Positions 32,288 through 40,297 of a stretch of DNA of 64,000 nucleotides are shown here, piece by piece. The position numbers were made by a program, and so were the translations under genes. Numbering within the stretch: the first letter of the stretch is position 1; every line of letters begins with the position of its first letter. Below the pieces are notes generated by a model. That model was not told where the DNA came from. It worked only from the letters and a program-made list of their open reading frames with translations, and searched no databases. The stretch is taken from positions 1 to 64,000 of the forward strand of contig NZ_JAMYDV010000005.1 in assembly GCF_024128855.1 (NCBI RefSeq), read 5' to 3'. This DNA is from Rhodovulum tesquicola. Its GTDB lineage: Bacteria > Pseudomonadota > Alphaproteobacteria > Rhodobacterales > Rhodobacteraceae.

Positions 32288-32547
32288 CCGGGATAATCGG
32301 GATAGAACCGGGATAGCGTAAGTGTATGTATTTCCTACTACTATCCTGATTATCCTGATTATCCCGGAAAAATAGAGTAGAGACAGAAGCGCCGGGAGGG
32401 CTGCCCCTCTGGGCGGGGGCACAGCCGCGAGCCTCCGCGATTTTTTACAGGGATAATCGGGATAACCGGGATAGTCGCCACATTTTCAGGGCGTTACGCT
32501 ATCCCGGTCCATCGCGCGACCGGGATAGTTGCGCGCCGACCGGGATA
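32288..32547. repeat. twelve-copy iteron array, candidate replication origin
   Basis: An 8-mer (C/T)CGGGATA recurs in groups. Direct copies: 32288, 32297, 32308. Inverted copies: 32342, 32351 (both TATCCTGA) and 32360 (TATCCCGG). Direct copies: 32448 (CAGGGATA), 32457, 32466. An inverted copy lies at 32500, and direct copies at 32520 and 32540. The close copies are 9-11 bp apart. Two inward-facing triplets flank an AT-rich stretch (32316-32341). It lies immediately 3' of the primase-helicase gene, as the origin does in SaPI-type satellites. Confidence 0.8.
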
Positions 32548-32553
32548 GCTCCT

Positions 32554-35025
32554 TCAGCCGGGGAAGTCCGACCAGTCCTCGTCATCCGGCCAATCGACAG
32601 TCAGCCCGAGGTTCTCGGCCCACGTCGCCCGCGCCTCGGCCAGCGGCGGGAGGGCCCACGCCGACCTCTGCCCCACGTTCTGGAAGGTCAGCTTGCGCCG
32701 CTCGCATCCCATCCGCTTGAGCGCGTCGGTCATCCTGCGCTCTCCCGGGTCGGCTGACACCACCCGGTTGTCGATGGCCCAGCGGATCAGGGGGCGCACC
32801 ATGATGGCCCGGTCAGCACCCTTCGTGGGCCTCTCTACACCGGCCCCGACCGCGCCCATCAGCACCTCGCGCGCGATGGCGTCCGCCCCCGTCAGCCCTG
32901 CCAGCTTCTGCGCGGACAGCTCGCCCGTCTGCGGGATGTTCCAGCGCGGGTGCCATCCGGTCAGGTCCATCGCCAGCAGGTCGTGCAACATGGCCGCTAG
33001 GCCCCCGCCGTCCATCTCAGCGAACAGCGCGTTGAAGTACGCCTTGTCGTCCTTCCTGTGCGGCGAGACGTGGAAGGCGGCAAAGCGGCGCTCGCCCGGC
33101 GCGGCAGGGATGACCCATTCGTTGTTCGAGGCGATGATGATGTGCAGGTAGTTGGGCTGGTTCGTTGCGTCCACGCCCTTCGGCTCGATGAACAGGCTCT
33201 CCTCCGTCACCATCCCCTTCAGCTGAGATGAGCTGCGGCGGTTGTCCCAATCGACCTCATCGGCAAAGAGCAGGCAGCAGTCGCGCAGGTGGACGTTGAA
33301 GCGGTTGTCGAGGACGGCTGCACCCTGCGTCCTGACGCCGTGCCGCCCGAAGATGCGCAGCATGGCCCTGCCGAAGGCACCCTTGCCGGTCCCGAGGTCG
33401 CCACGGAAGACAACCGCAGCCTCGGCGGGCCTGTCCGGGTGCTGCACCGCATAGGCTGCCCACTTGACGATGTAGTCGGCGTTCGCCTCGACACCGCCTG
33501 CCAGGACCTCGTGGATGTGCTGCTTCATCAGCGACCAGTCGCCCGCCTTCGGCTGGACCCCGAAGCCCTGCCAGAGGTTGAACTGGTCGCCGTCCATGAT
33601 CTCGCCGCCACCGGGCAGGAACACCAGCGTCTTGTGCTGGCGGCGGGCCGCGTTCTGGAGCCACCACTTGCCGAGGGGCATCTTCACATCGTTCCCCTCC
33701 TTGTCCCGGCCCACGACCACCGACCGGTGCATGTAGCGGTTGCGGAAGTCCTCGAAGGACTGGAAGGCCACGACGCCCCTGCCGTCCGGGGTCGGCAGCC
33801 GCTCCATGATCCGGCACTTGGCCGACACGCCCATGCTCTCGATGACGATGTGCTTGGAATTCAGCTCAGCAAGGTGCGGGTCAACCGCCTCGTCATGCGC
33901 CCGCTGGATCTGTCTCTGGGCATAGTCATGGGGCCGGGGCTGTTCTAGGACGTGAGCGGAAATCCCGTGGTCCGGGTCAAGGATCACCGCCGCCATCACA
34001 TCGTCGGCCACCCCGGCGCGCACCATCGCACAGAGGACCGCGAACAACACCTCAGACCGCGACGGGTAGCGCGCCGGGTCGTCAGGATCATCGCCGTTCA
34101 CGATCAGCATCCGCGTCCGGGCGTCCACGGCAGCGGGAAGGTCATCAAGGCTTTCGACCTTGGGCAGGTCCTTGGAGATCACCACCCTGCCCGCTGCGCC
34201 GCCTGCCTTCGCCTCTTTGGGCTTAACGGGCGCGGGGAGGTCGGCCACCCGGAACCGGCGTGACCAGTCAGCCCAGACAAGCCGGGTCCGGGCCGGGGTG
34301 CGGCCCTTCGCGCGCTTCGACTTGCTCAGCACGTTCACTGCGCCGGGCAGGCGCATGATCCGGTTGACGTTGGCTACATTGTCGTCACCGCCGACAAGGG
34401 CGGCGATGGCGCGGTTGATGCCATCGGCCAGATCGGGCGGCACCTCCTCGTCATCCCCATAGAGCCAGAAACACTGGAAGCCGCCGCCGCTGTCCACGAT
34501 CACGGTCGGGCGCTCAAGCCCCTCGGGCCAGCCGGTCTCGCCCTCGCGCGGCTGGTCAGTCACCAGACGGAGGATGCGGGCATGTTCGGCGGCATAGTGT
34601 GCGGCCAGTTCCTCGGGGGTCCTGCCATCCGGCCCGCCCTCGATGGGGCGCGGGTCGATGTCAACGTGGGCACCCCGGATGCGGGTCACGTCCTCCTTCT
34701 CGGCCATCTTATCCACGCCGGGCGAGAGGTCGTTGACGTGGAAGTACAGGTTCTCATGCCCGATGCGCGGGGCCAGCCATTCGGCCAGCTTGGCCGGGTC
34801 GGTGAAGGTCTGCACCACTGGGGCCTTGTCCGGCTTCATTGCAGCAGGCCACCACGGGCCGCTTTCCGACCAGCCCAGCAGGAACGTCAACAAGGAATTT
34901 TGGTCGGCTCCGGCATCATCCGGGGTTATAGTATCCCCGTTGATGATGTTCTGGTGACCCGTCCGGTCCTGATCCTCTGCGCCCCCCGTCCCCAGCGGGG
35001 GGCGTTTCTCGTTCCCCCCGCTCAT
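32554..35025 (-). CDS. primase-helicase of the satellite element
   Basis: 823 aa. The N-terminal archaeo-eukaryotic-primase-like region includes the metal-binding RGAHVDIDPRPIEGG near residue 120, the later VDSGGGFQCFWLY (nucleotide-binding His/Gly region), and NRIMRLPGAVN. A C-terminal D5/DUF5906-type helicase has Walker A VVFRGDLGTGKG, Walker B CLLFADEVDW and sensor IIIASNNEWV. It would bind the adjacent iterons, melt the origin and prime synthesis. It overlaps the AlpA-like gene by 4 bp upstream. Confidence 0.9.
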   Translation of the reverse strand: MSGGNEKRPPLGTGGAEDQDRTGHQNIINGDTITPDDAGADQNSLLTFLLGWSESGPWWPAAMKPDKAPVVQTFTDPAKLAEWLAPRIGHENLYFHVNDLSPGVDKMAEKEDVTRIRGAHVDIDPRPIEGGPDGRTPEELAAHYAAEHARILRLVTDQPREGETGWPEGLERPTVIVDSGGGFQCFWLYGDDEEVPPDLADGINRAIAALVGGDDNVANVNRIMRLPGAVNVLSKSKRAKGRTPARTRLVWADWSRRFRVADLPAPVKPKEAKAGGAAGRVVISKDLPKVESLDDLPAAVDARTRMLIVNGDDPDDPARYPSRSEVLFAVLCAMVRAGVADDVMAAVILDPDHGISAHVLEQPRPHDYAQRQIQRAHDEAVDPHLAELNSKHIVIESMGVSAKCRIMERLPTPDGRGVVAFQSFEDFRNRYMHRSVVVGRDKEGNDVKMPLGKWWLQNAARRQHKTLVFLPGGGEIMDGDQFNLWQGFGVQPKAGDWSLMKQHIHEVLAGGVEANADYIVKWAAYAVQHPDRPAEAAVVFRGDLGTGKGAFGRAMLRIFGRHGVRTQGAAVLDNRFNVHLRDCCLLFADEVDWDNRRSSSQLKGMVTEESLFIEPKGVDATNQPNYLHIIIASNNEWVIPAAPGERRFAAFHVSPHRKDDKAYFNALFAEMDGGGLAAMLHDLLAMDLTGWHPRWNIPQTGELSAQKLAGLTGADAIAREVLMGAVGAGVERPTKGADRAIMVRPLIRWAIDNRVVSADPGERRMTDALKRMGCERRKLTFQNVGQRSAWALPPLAEARATWAENLGLTVDWPDDEDWSDFPG

Positions 35026-35261
35026 GCTCCGCGCCCCGCTTCAAGCCAAGCGTCGAGGTCGGCACGGCGGTAGCGCACGATGCGGCCCCCGACCTTGGAG
35101 GCCACCGGCCCCACCCGCCGGTATCGCAGGTCCTCAAGGCCCCGCGTGGTCAGGCCGCAGTAGACGGCAGCCTGATCCGGCGTGAGCCACTCGGGCGTCA
35201 CAAGCTCATCCTTCACGCGCGCGACGACGCGGCGCACGATGTCGTCAATGTCTGGATTCAT
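35022..35261 (-). CDS. AlpA/excisionase-like winged-helix regulator
   Basis: 79 aa from ATG at 35261. The HTH_17-type motif is LTPDQAAVYCGLTTRGLEDL with the wing RYRRVGPVASKVGGRIVRYR and final DLDAWLEAG. Proteins of this family activate excision and early transcription in P4-like and PICI elements. It is translationally coupled to the primase (ATGA overlap), which ties replication to induction. A TTG 12 bp upstream is an alternative start. Confidence 0.85.
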   Translation of the reverse strand: MNPDIDDIVRRVVARVKDELVTPEWLTPDQAAVYCGLTTRGLEDLRYRRVGPVASKVGGRIVRYRRADLDAWLEAGRGA

Positions 35262-35495
35262 GGTAGTCACCAATTCAGACCGCTAGCGGGCGGTCAGGTT
35301 GGTGACAGGGCATCGGCGCGCGCGCCCACTGGGTTGCCCCGCGCCATTTGCTTGCTGGCGCTCCCCGCGCGTGGCACACCCCAGCCAGCCAGCGCAGTTA
35401 CCTAGTCAGTGGCTCAGCATAGCGCCGTGGCCCGGCCCGGTAAAGCCCCACATTGTTGTCACGCAAGACTTTCTGCGAGCCGGGCCAGTGACTCG

Positions 35496-36713
35496 TCACC
35501 GCTTCAGCGCCGCCATGATGTACCGGCTCATGGCCTCCTGCTGGCCGCGCAGGTAGTCCTCGGCCACCTTGGAGCGCGTCATGTATCCGTCGCTCACGTC
35601 GCCATCGGCATGGTTCATGAGGATCATCACGTCAGTCTTGGACAGCCCCGCCTCGGGCGACAGGGTCTTGTAGGTCTGGCGCAGGTCCCCGCCGTACTTG
35701 GGCAGCGCCTCGCGGTCCTCTTGGTACGCGACGATGTGGCCTGCGAAGTCGGCACGGTGGGACCGCGCCCCCTCGCCCGGGAATATCCACTCAGCGGCGT
35801 TCACGGAGTTGACCATCCGGCCCGCCCGCCGCGCCCGGGCGAGGCAGGCCAGCATCGCGCGTGACAGCGGCATGTCGAAGGCCCGGCGCTCGCCCCCCTT
35901 GGGCAGGGGCACGTGCAGGACGCGCCGCCGCATGTCGAGGTGTTCCCACCGCGCGACGGTCAGCGCCCCGGGCCGCGACCCAGACAAGAGGCAAAACAGG
36001 TGAAATTCGCGCCGCACCGGGTTGGGCAGCGCCAGCAGCTTTTTGTACCACCCCGCCAGCTCCGATGCCGACATGGCCGTGTCGCGGCGGCGCTGGGGGT
36101 TGAAGTCGATGGAGTCAACCGGGTTGAAGTGGGGCAGCTTCGGGTCCAGCCGCCGCTTGCGCGCGTAGTTGTAGACGCGCCGCAGGAACACCATCGCCCC
36201 GTTTGCGGATGACGGCCCGCTCTGGGCGGTGAGCTCGCGGTGCCGCTTGCGCACCTCGGTCGCGTTGTCGGACAGCTTTGCCAGCGGGGTCTTTTCCCAG
36301 TCGGAGAGGAGCCTGTAGCAGTAGTCGTAGCCGCGCACGGTCGCGGCGCTGCGCCGCCCTGCGGCCACGTCCTGCTCCATCGCCGCGCGCAGCTCGACCC
36401 ATGCCGCACCGAAGGTCAGCGCCCCGCCCTCGCGCCCGCCGCCCTCTCGGGTGATCTCAACCTTGGCCTCCCGGGCGGCGCGGCGCGCGTCGGCCACGCT
36501 GACCTCCGGCCACTTCCCCACCGCCCGCTTCTTGGTCTGCCGCTTGCCCAGAGGGGTCACGACATCGACCTGCACGGTGAAGGTCTTGGTGCGCGCGCCT
36601 ACCACGACGAAGAAGCCGGGCTCCTCCGTGTCGCGCACGATGTACTGGCCGCGTTCGGCGGGCGGGAGGCGGTCCAGAACGTCCTTTGAGAGCTTTGTGG
36701 GCTGTGTGTTCAT
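35496..36713 (-). CDS. tyrosine integrase of the tRNA-Asn element
   Basis: 405 aa. An N-terminal arm-binding domain (about 25-90; GKRQTKKRAVGKWPEVSVAD) matches the DUF4102-type arm of P4-family integrases, followed by a core-binding domain at about 98-200. The catalytic Arg is in CLLSGSRPGALTV, the second box is GGDLRQTYKTL, then MNHADGDVSDGYM with the nucleophile Tyr. In the second box the position normally held by His (H-x-L-R) is Gly. It would integrate the element at the tRNA-Asn 3' end. The gene sits 175 bp from attR. Confidence 0.9.
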   Translation of the reverse strand: MNTQPTKLSKDVLDRLPPAERGQYIVRDTEEPGFFVVVGARTKTFTVQVDVVTPLGKRQTKKRAVGKWPEVSVADARRAAREAKVEITREGGGREGGALTFGAAWVELRAAMEQDVAAGRRSAATVRGYDYCYRLLSDWEKTPLAKLSDNATEVRKRHRELTAQSGPSSANGAMVFLRRVYNYARKRRLDPKLPHFNPVDSIDFNPQRRRDTAMSASELAGWYKKLLALPNPVRREFHLFCLLSGSRPGALTVARWEHLDMRRRVLHVPLPKGGERRAFDMPLSRAMLACLARARRAGRMVNSVNAAEWIFPGEGARSHRADFAGHIVAYQEDREALPKYGGDLRQTYKTLSPEAGLSKTDVMILMNHADGDVSDGYMTRSKVAEDYLRGQQEAMSRYIMAALKR

Positions 36714-36738
36714 AGTTTGTTCCTTTCAGGGCGGCGGG

Positions 36739-36758
36739 CTAAGACGGTGTTAAGACGG
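36739..36758 (+). repeat. right arm-type repeats (CTAAGACGG)
   Basis: CTAAGACGG at 36739-36747 and TTAAGACGG at 36750-36758, 11 bp apart, match the repeats next to attL. They lie just upstream of the integrase start, where integrase or AlpA binding could also control int expression. Confidence 0.6.
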
Positions 36759-36839
36759 GGCAGGCAGAGGTCGGGTAAGTCGGGCGGGGCTCTGTAACGC
36801 CCCGTGTAGTCCTCAGTATCCCAGCCTTTACAGGCACTT

Positions 36840-36862
36840 GGACACCTTCCCGGGACTATACC
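36840..36862 (-). promoter_or_regulatory. element promoter/operator motif, copy 2
   Basis: On the minus strand it reads GGTATAGTCCCGGGAAGGTGT, nearly identical to 28169-28193, with TATAGT as -10. It points toward the integrase gene, 127 bp away. A separate hairpin CGGGGC-N8-GCCCCG lies at 36785-36804 in the leader. Confidence 0.45.
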
Positions 36863-36888
36863 GTAGGCTGCGTGGCGCGTCTATAACT

Positions 36889-36936
36889 ACTGTTAATCAA
36901 TTGGTCGTAGGTTCGATCCCTACCGCCGGAGCCAAT
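36889..36936 (+). repeat. attR: 48-bp direct repeat, right copy
   Basis: Exact repeat of 22990-23037. It contains the 3' part of tRNA-Asn (anticodon stem through CCA) but no 5' part, so it is not a functional tRNA. It marks the chromosomal side of the insertion. Confidence 0.95.
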
Positions 36937-37276
36937 CCTTGAATTCGCTTGAAACTCGATGGCCTGTTCTCTGGTCGCCCGGGACGTGGTTGTGCCTGCG
37001 CGCGATGGGCCGGAGCGAGAGCGTCAATCGACACCTGCGACAAGGCCGGGTTCGGGTAACGCAGGCAGATCGAGCGGCCCGCTTTCTGACATCATGCGCG
37101 CTTTGGCCGGGGGCGCGGCATGGGCCGTCGAACCTGCGGGTTCCAGCGACGCCTTCAGTGGCCCGCCTGTAGGCCAACCCAGCGGAGGGTTGATCCTTGA
37201 GCCTGTCTTGGCTTGCGGCCGTCTCTCCGGCCCTGCCGATCCTTGCCGTATCGACGGGCCGCCTGTTGCCGCCGGT
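36937..37276. other. 340-bp region without a gene
   Basis: Core-chromosome DNA between attR and aroQ. No frame with natural codon use, no tRNA and no strong hairpin was seen. It is the sequence originally downstream of tRNA-Asn. Confidence 0.5.
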
Positions 37277-37714
37277 CTATCCCAGCAACGAACACAGCCG
37301 CCGCACAGCAAGGGCGTAGCCCTCGACCCCGCAACCCGCGATCACCCCGTCGGCCCTGAGCGAGACATAGGAGTGGTGGCGAAAGCTTTCGCGCTTGTGG
37401 ATGTTCGAGACGTGAACCTCGATCACCGGCCCGTCAAAGGTGTTCAGCGCGTCGAGAATCGCGACGGATGTGTGGCTGTAGGCGGCGGGGTTGATGACGA
37501 TGGCAGCCGCGTCCCGTCGTGCCGCGTGGATCTGCTCGACGATCTCGCCCTCATGGTTGGACTGGAACAGCCGCACCGCATGCCCCCGCTCGGCCGCGAC
37601 CGCGGCGCAGGCTGCCTCGACATCGGCCAGCGTGTCATGGCCGTAAATCTCGGGCTGACGCTGCCCAAGCAGGTTCAGGTTCGGCCCGTTCAGGATGTGG
37701 ATCGTCTTGCCCAT
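37277..37714 (-). CDS. aroQ: type II 3-dehydroquinate dehydratase
   Basis: 145 aa, the normal length. It starts [20 protein letters not shown] with GAGGAG upstream. The catalytic Tyr is in PEIYGHDT. The active-site His and surrounding residues are in [20 protein letters not shown], with the flexible-loop arginine just before. It removes water from 3-dehydroquinate in the third step of the shikimate pathway. An upstream extension to 37756 is not supported. First core gene after the element. Confidence 0.96.
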   Translation of the reverse strand: MGKTIHILNGPNLNLLGQRQPEIYGHDTLADVEAACAAVAAERGHAVRLFQSNHEGEIVEQIHAARRDAAAIVINPAAYSHTSVAILDALNTFDGPVIEVHVSNIHKRESFRHHSYVSLRADGVIAGCGVEGYALAVRRLCSLLG

Positions 37715-37881
37715 TGGAATCTCCTCGGGGCGCATCTTTCCATGCGATGGGGCCAAGCGACAGCCCCAAAAACGCGCGCGCCGGCCGCGGCCCCAAGGCG
37801 CGAATTGACAGCGCCGCGCGGCCGGTTAGGCTTTCCCGGCGGGCGGCAGAAGACCGGCCCCGGCCAACAGGGAGAGAGACG

Positions 37882-38703
37882 ATGTGCGATATCTGCGTGA
37901 TGAACCGCGTCAAGGACCGGATGCTGTCGCGGCGCGGCTTTTTCCGGGCCGCGGCCGGGGCTGGCGTGGCGGCCGCCGCCGGTGTGACGGCTTCGGCGCC
38001 CGCGGCGCTGGCGCAGGGCCATGGCGGCGTCACCGACATGACCCATGAGTTGCACGAGGGCTTTGCCACCTATTTCGGCGAACAGCAGTTCTTCCCCGAG
38101 CAGAAATTCACCTTTGCAGAACACGGCTTCAACCTGTCGGAATTCCGGGTGAACGAGCATACCGGCACCCATATCGACGCGCCGCTGCATTTCTCGGCCG
38201 ATGGCGCGGCGGTGAACGAAATCGCGGTGGGTAGCCTGATCGCGCCGCTTTGCGTGATCGACATCGCGGCGCGTGCGGCCGGGGATGCCGATGCGCAGGT
38301 CACGCCCGATGACATCCGTGCCTGGATCGCCGCGCATGGCGAGATCCCCGACAATGCCTGCGTGGCGATGCATTCGGGCTGGGCCGCCCATGTCGACGGG
38401 CCGAAATTCCGTGGCGCCGATGCCGAGGGCAAGCAGCATTACCCGGGCTTCCATGTCGAGGCCGCGCAGATGCTTCTGGAGGAAACCCGCGCAGGCTCGA
38501 TCGGGGTAGACACGCTTTCGCTGGATCATGGGCCGTCGGCCGATTTCGCCACCCATTACGCCTGGCTGCCCGCGGGCCGCTTCGGCATCGAATGCCTGGC
38601 CAATCTGGACAAGGTGCCCGCCGCGGGGGCGACGCTGGTGATCGGCGCGCCCAAGCATCGCGGCGGCACCGGCGGACCCGCCCGCATCTTCGCGCTGGTC
38701 TGA
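37882..38703 (+). CDS. Tat-exported cyclase-family metal-dependent hydrolase
   Basis: 273 aa. A twin-arginine signal (SRRGFFRAAAGAGVAAAAGV) ends near ALAQG, so the enzyme should act in the periplasm. The metal-binding signature HTGTHIDAPLHF is that of the cyclase/kynurenine-formamidase-like family, with a further ligand stretch GVDTLSLDHG. An N-terminal MCDICVM precedes the signal. The substrate is unknown; cytoplasmic relatives hydrolyse N-formylkynurenine or isatin-type amides. It heads a plus-strand run with the AhpD-like protein and a quinone reductase (32-bp gap). Confidence 0.88.
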   Translation: MCDICVMNRVKDRMLSRRGFFRAAAGAGVAAAAGVTASAPAALAQGHGGVTDMTHELHEGFATYFGEQQFFPEQKFTFAEHGFNLSEFRVNEHTGTHIDAPLHFSADGAAVNEIAVGSLIAPLCVIDIAARAAGDADAQVTPDDIRAWIAAHGEIPDNACVAMHSGWAAHVDGPKFRGADAEGKQHYPGFHVEAAQMLLEETRAGSIGVDTLSLDHGPSADFATHYAWLPAGRFGIECLANLDKVPAAGATLVIGAPKHRGGTGGPARIFALV

Positions 38704-38735
38704 TCCGGCGCGCCATCCGCAACGAAGGAGGGCCC

Positions 38736-39140
38736 ATGGCCACGGTCAGGATCTGGAGCGATGCCGAGGTTGAGGCGGATGCGCGCGTGAAGGCGGTGTT
38801 CGACGACATCCGCGCCACCCGCAAGACCGATTTCGTGAACAATGTCTGGCGTGCGCTTGCGAACCAGCCCGCGGTTCTGGAATCGACCTGGGCGCAGGTG
38901 AAACAGGTGATGACGCGGCCCGGCGCGCTTGACCCGGTCACGCGCGAAATGATCTACATGGCGGTCTCGATCGCGAATGGCTGCGAATATTGCGTGCATT
39001 CCCACACGGCGGGCGCGCGGGCCAAGGGCATGACCGACGAGATGCTTGGCGAATTGCTGGCCATCGTCGGCCTTGCCGCGCAGACCAACGCGCTGGTGAC
39101 GGCGCTTCAGGTTCCCGTTGACCCGGAATTCAAAGCGTAA
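38736..39140 (+). CDS. AhpD/carboxymuconolactone-decarboxylase-fold protein
   Basis: 134 aa, ATG after GAAGGAGGG. The helical AhpD fold has the redox pair in ANGCEYCVHSHTAGAR (Cys-x-x-Cys followed by His), as in peroxidase-active members of the family. A peroxide- or alkylhydroperoxide-scavenging role is likely. Only 3 bp separate it from the next gene, so co-translation with the quinone oxidoreductase is expected. Confidence 0.88.
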   Translation: MATVRIWSDAEVEADARVKAVFDDIRATRKTDFVNNVWRALANQPAVLESTWAQVKQVMTRPGALDPVTREMIYMAVSIANGCEYCVHSHTAGARAKGMTDEMLGELLAIVGLAAQTNALVTALQVPVDPEFKA

Positions 39141-39143
39141 CCC

Positions 39144-40115
39144 ATGGAAAAGGCGATCATCGCGCGCGAGCCGGGCGGCCCCGAGGTGCTGGACTGGGTG
39201 GACTGGCCGATGCACGCCCCCGAGGAGGGCGAGGTCCTGGTCCGGCACCGGGCTGTCGGGCTGAATTTCATCGACACCTATTTCCGCTCGGGCCTTTACC
39301 CTTGGCCCGGTGACATCCTGATCCCCGGCGACGAGGCCGCTGGCGTGATCGAGGCGCTGGGGCCGGGCGTCACGGGCTTCGCAATCGGCGACCGGGTGGC
39401 CTATACCACGCCGAACGGCGCCTGCTGCACGGCGCGGGCCATGCCTGCCGACCGGCTGGTGCGGCTGCCCGACGCAATCCCCGACGAGATCGCGGCCAGC
39501 GTCATGCTCAAGGGGCTGACGGCGCATTACCTGGTCCATGACAGCTTTGCGGTGCGCGCGGGCCAGAGCGTTCTGATCCATGCCGCGGCGGGGGGCGTGG
39601 GGCTGCTGCTTGGCCAGTGGCTGGCCGCAAAGGGCGTGCGCGCCATCGGCACGGCGGGCGGGCCGGACAAGGTGGCGATGGCGCGTGACCATGGCTATGA
39701 GACGGTGATCGACTACAGCGCCGGCGATTTCGTCCCGGCGGTGATGGCAGCCACCGATGGCGCGGGCGTCGATGCGGTCTATGACAGCGTCGGGCGCGAC
39801 ACCTGGCGCGGCTCGCTCGCCTGCCTGAAGAAACGTGGCATGTTCGTGAATTTCGGCCAATCCTCGGGCATGCTGGACGACTTCCGCATCTCGGATCTTG
39901 CCAAGGGCAGCCTGTCGGCCACACGGCCCGTCCTGTTCGATTTCATCGCTGACCCTGACGAATTGCGCGCCCGGGCCGCCGACCTCTTCGCCGCCATCGT
40001 CGCCGGGTCCCTTACCCCGCAGATCGGCCAGATCCGGCCGCTGGCCGAAACGGCGGCAGCCCATCGCGCGCTGGAGGCCCGGGAAACGACCGGGGCCACG
40101 GTCCTGCTGCCCTGA
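39144..40115 (+). CDS. NADPH:quinone oxidoreductase (zinc-independent MDR family)
   Basis: 323 aa, close to Qor (about 325). The N-terminal GroES-like half includes VGLNFIDTYFRSGLYPWPG. The NADP-binding motif is LIHAAAGGVGLLLGQW. No structural or catalytic zinc ligands are seen. It reduces quinones by one or two electrons with NADPH and fits an oxidative-stress role beside the AhpD-like protein. Confidence 0.92.
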   Translation: MEKAIIAREPGGPEVLDWVDWPMHAPEEGEVLVRHRAVGLNFIDTYFRSGLYPWPGDILIPGDEAAGVIEALGPGVTGFAIGDRVAYTTPNGACCTARAMPADRLVRLPDAIPDEIAASVMLKGLTAHYLVHDSFAVRAGQSVLIHAAAGGVGLLLGQWLAAKGVRAIGTAGGPDKVAMARDHGYETVIDYSAGDFVPAVMAATDGAGVDAVYDSVGRDTWRGSLACLKKRGMFVNFGQSSGMLDDFRISDLAKGSLSATRPVLFDFIADPDELRARAADLFAAIVAGSLTPQIGQIRPLAETAAAHRALEARETTGATVLLP

Positions 40116-40297
40116 CCGGCGCGCCGGGACCGCCCCAACACGCAGCGGACGCGGCATCCATCTGATCCGCGCGGCCCGGTCAGCAAAGGGTTGGCGCTTT
40201 CGGTGATCCGCCTCGCGCCCAGGTCTATCGGGCAAAGGTCCCGATCGGTCCCGCTCCCCACGCCGCAATCACAAGCACCGCACTCGGCGCGGGGCGT

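Larger units (their letters stand above)
22990..36936. mobile_element. 13.9-kb phage-satellite-like element in tRNA-Asn
   Basis: It is bounded by the 48-bp tRNA-derived repeat. Reading leftward from attR: integrase, AlpA-like regulator, primase-helicase, iteron array, a 160-aa protein, serine recombinase, small terminase, large terminase, four small unknowns. A restriction-modification pair and two small genes sit at the left end. There is no capsid, portal, protease or tail gene. Integrase, AlpA, primase and an origin 3' of the primase recall phage-inducible chromosomal islands. Carrying both terminase subunits is unusual for that group. It might instead be a strongly deleted prophage, but compact overlapping genes and intact ends argue for a working element. 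Confidence 0.85.

Noticed and set aside
32288-32547. CRISPR array
   Set aside because: The repeats are 8-mers in mixed orientation at 9-11 bp spacing, without 20-40-bp repeats or unique spacers; no cas gene in the window.
36889-36936. Second tRNA-Asn gene
   Set aside because: Only the 3' part is present; the 5' acceptor strand and D-arm are missing.
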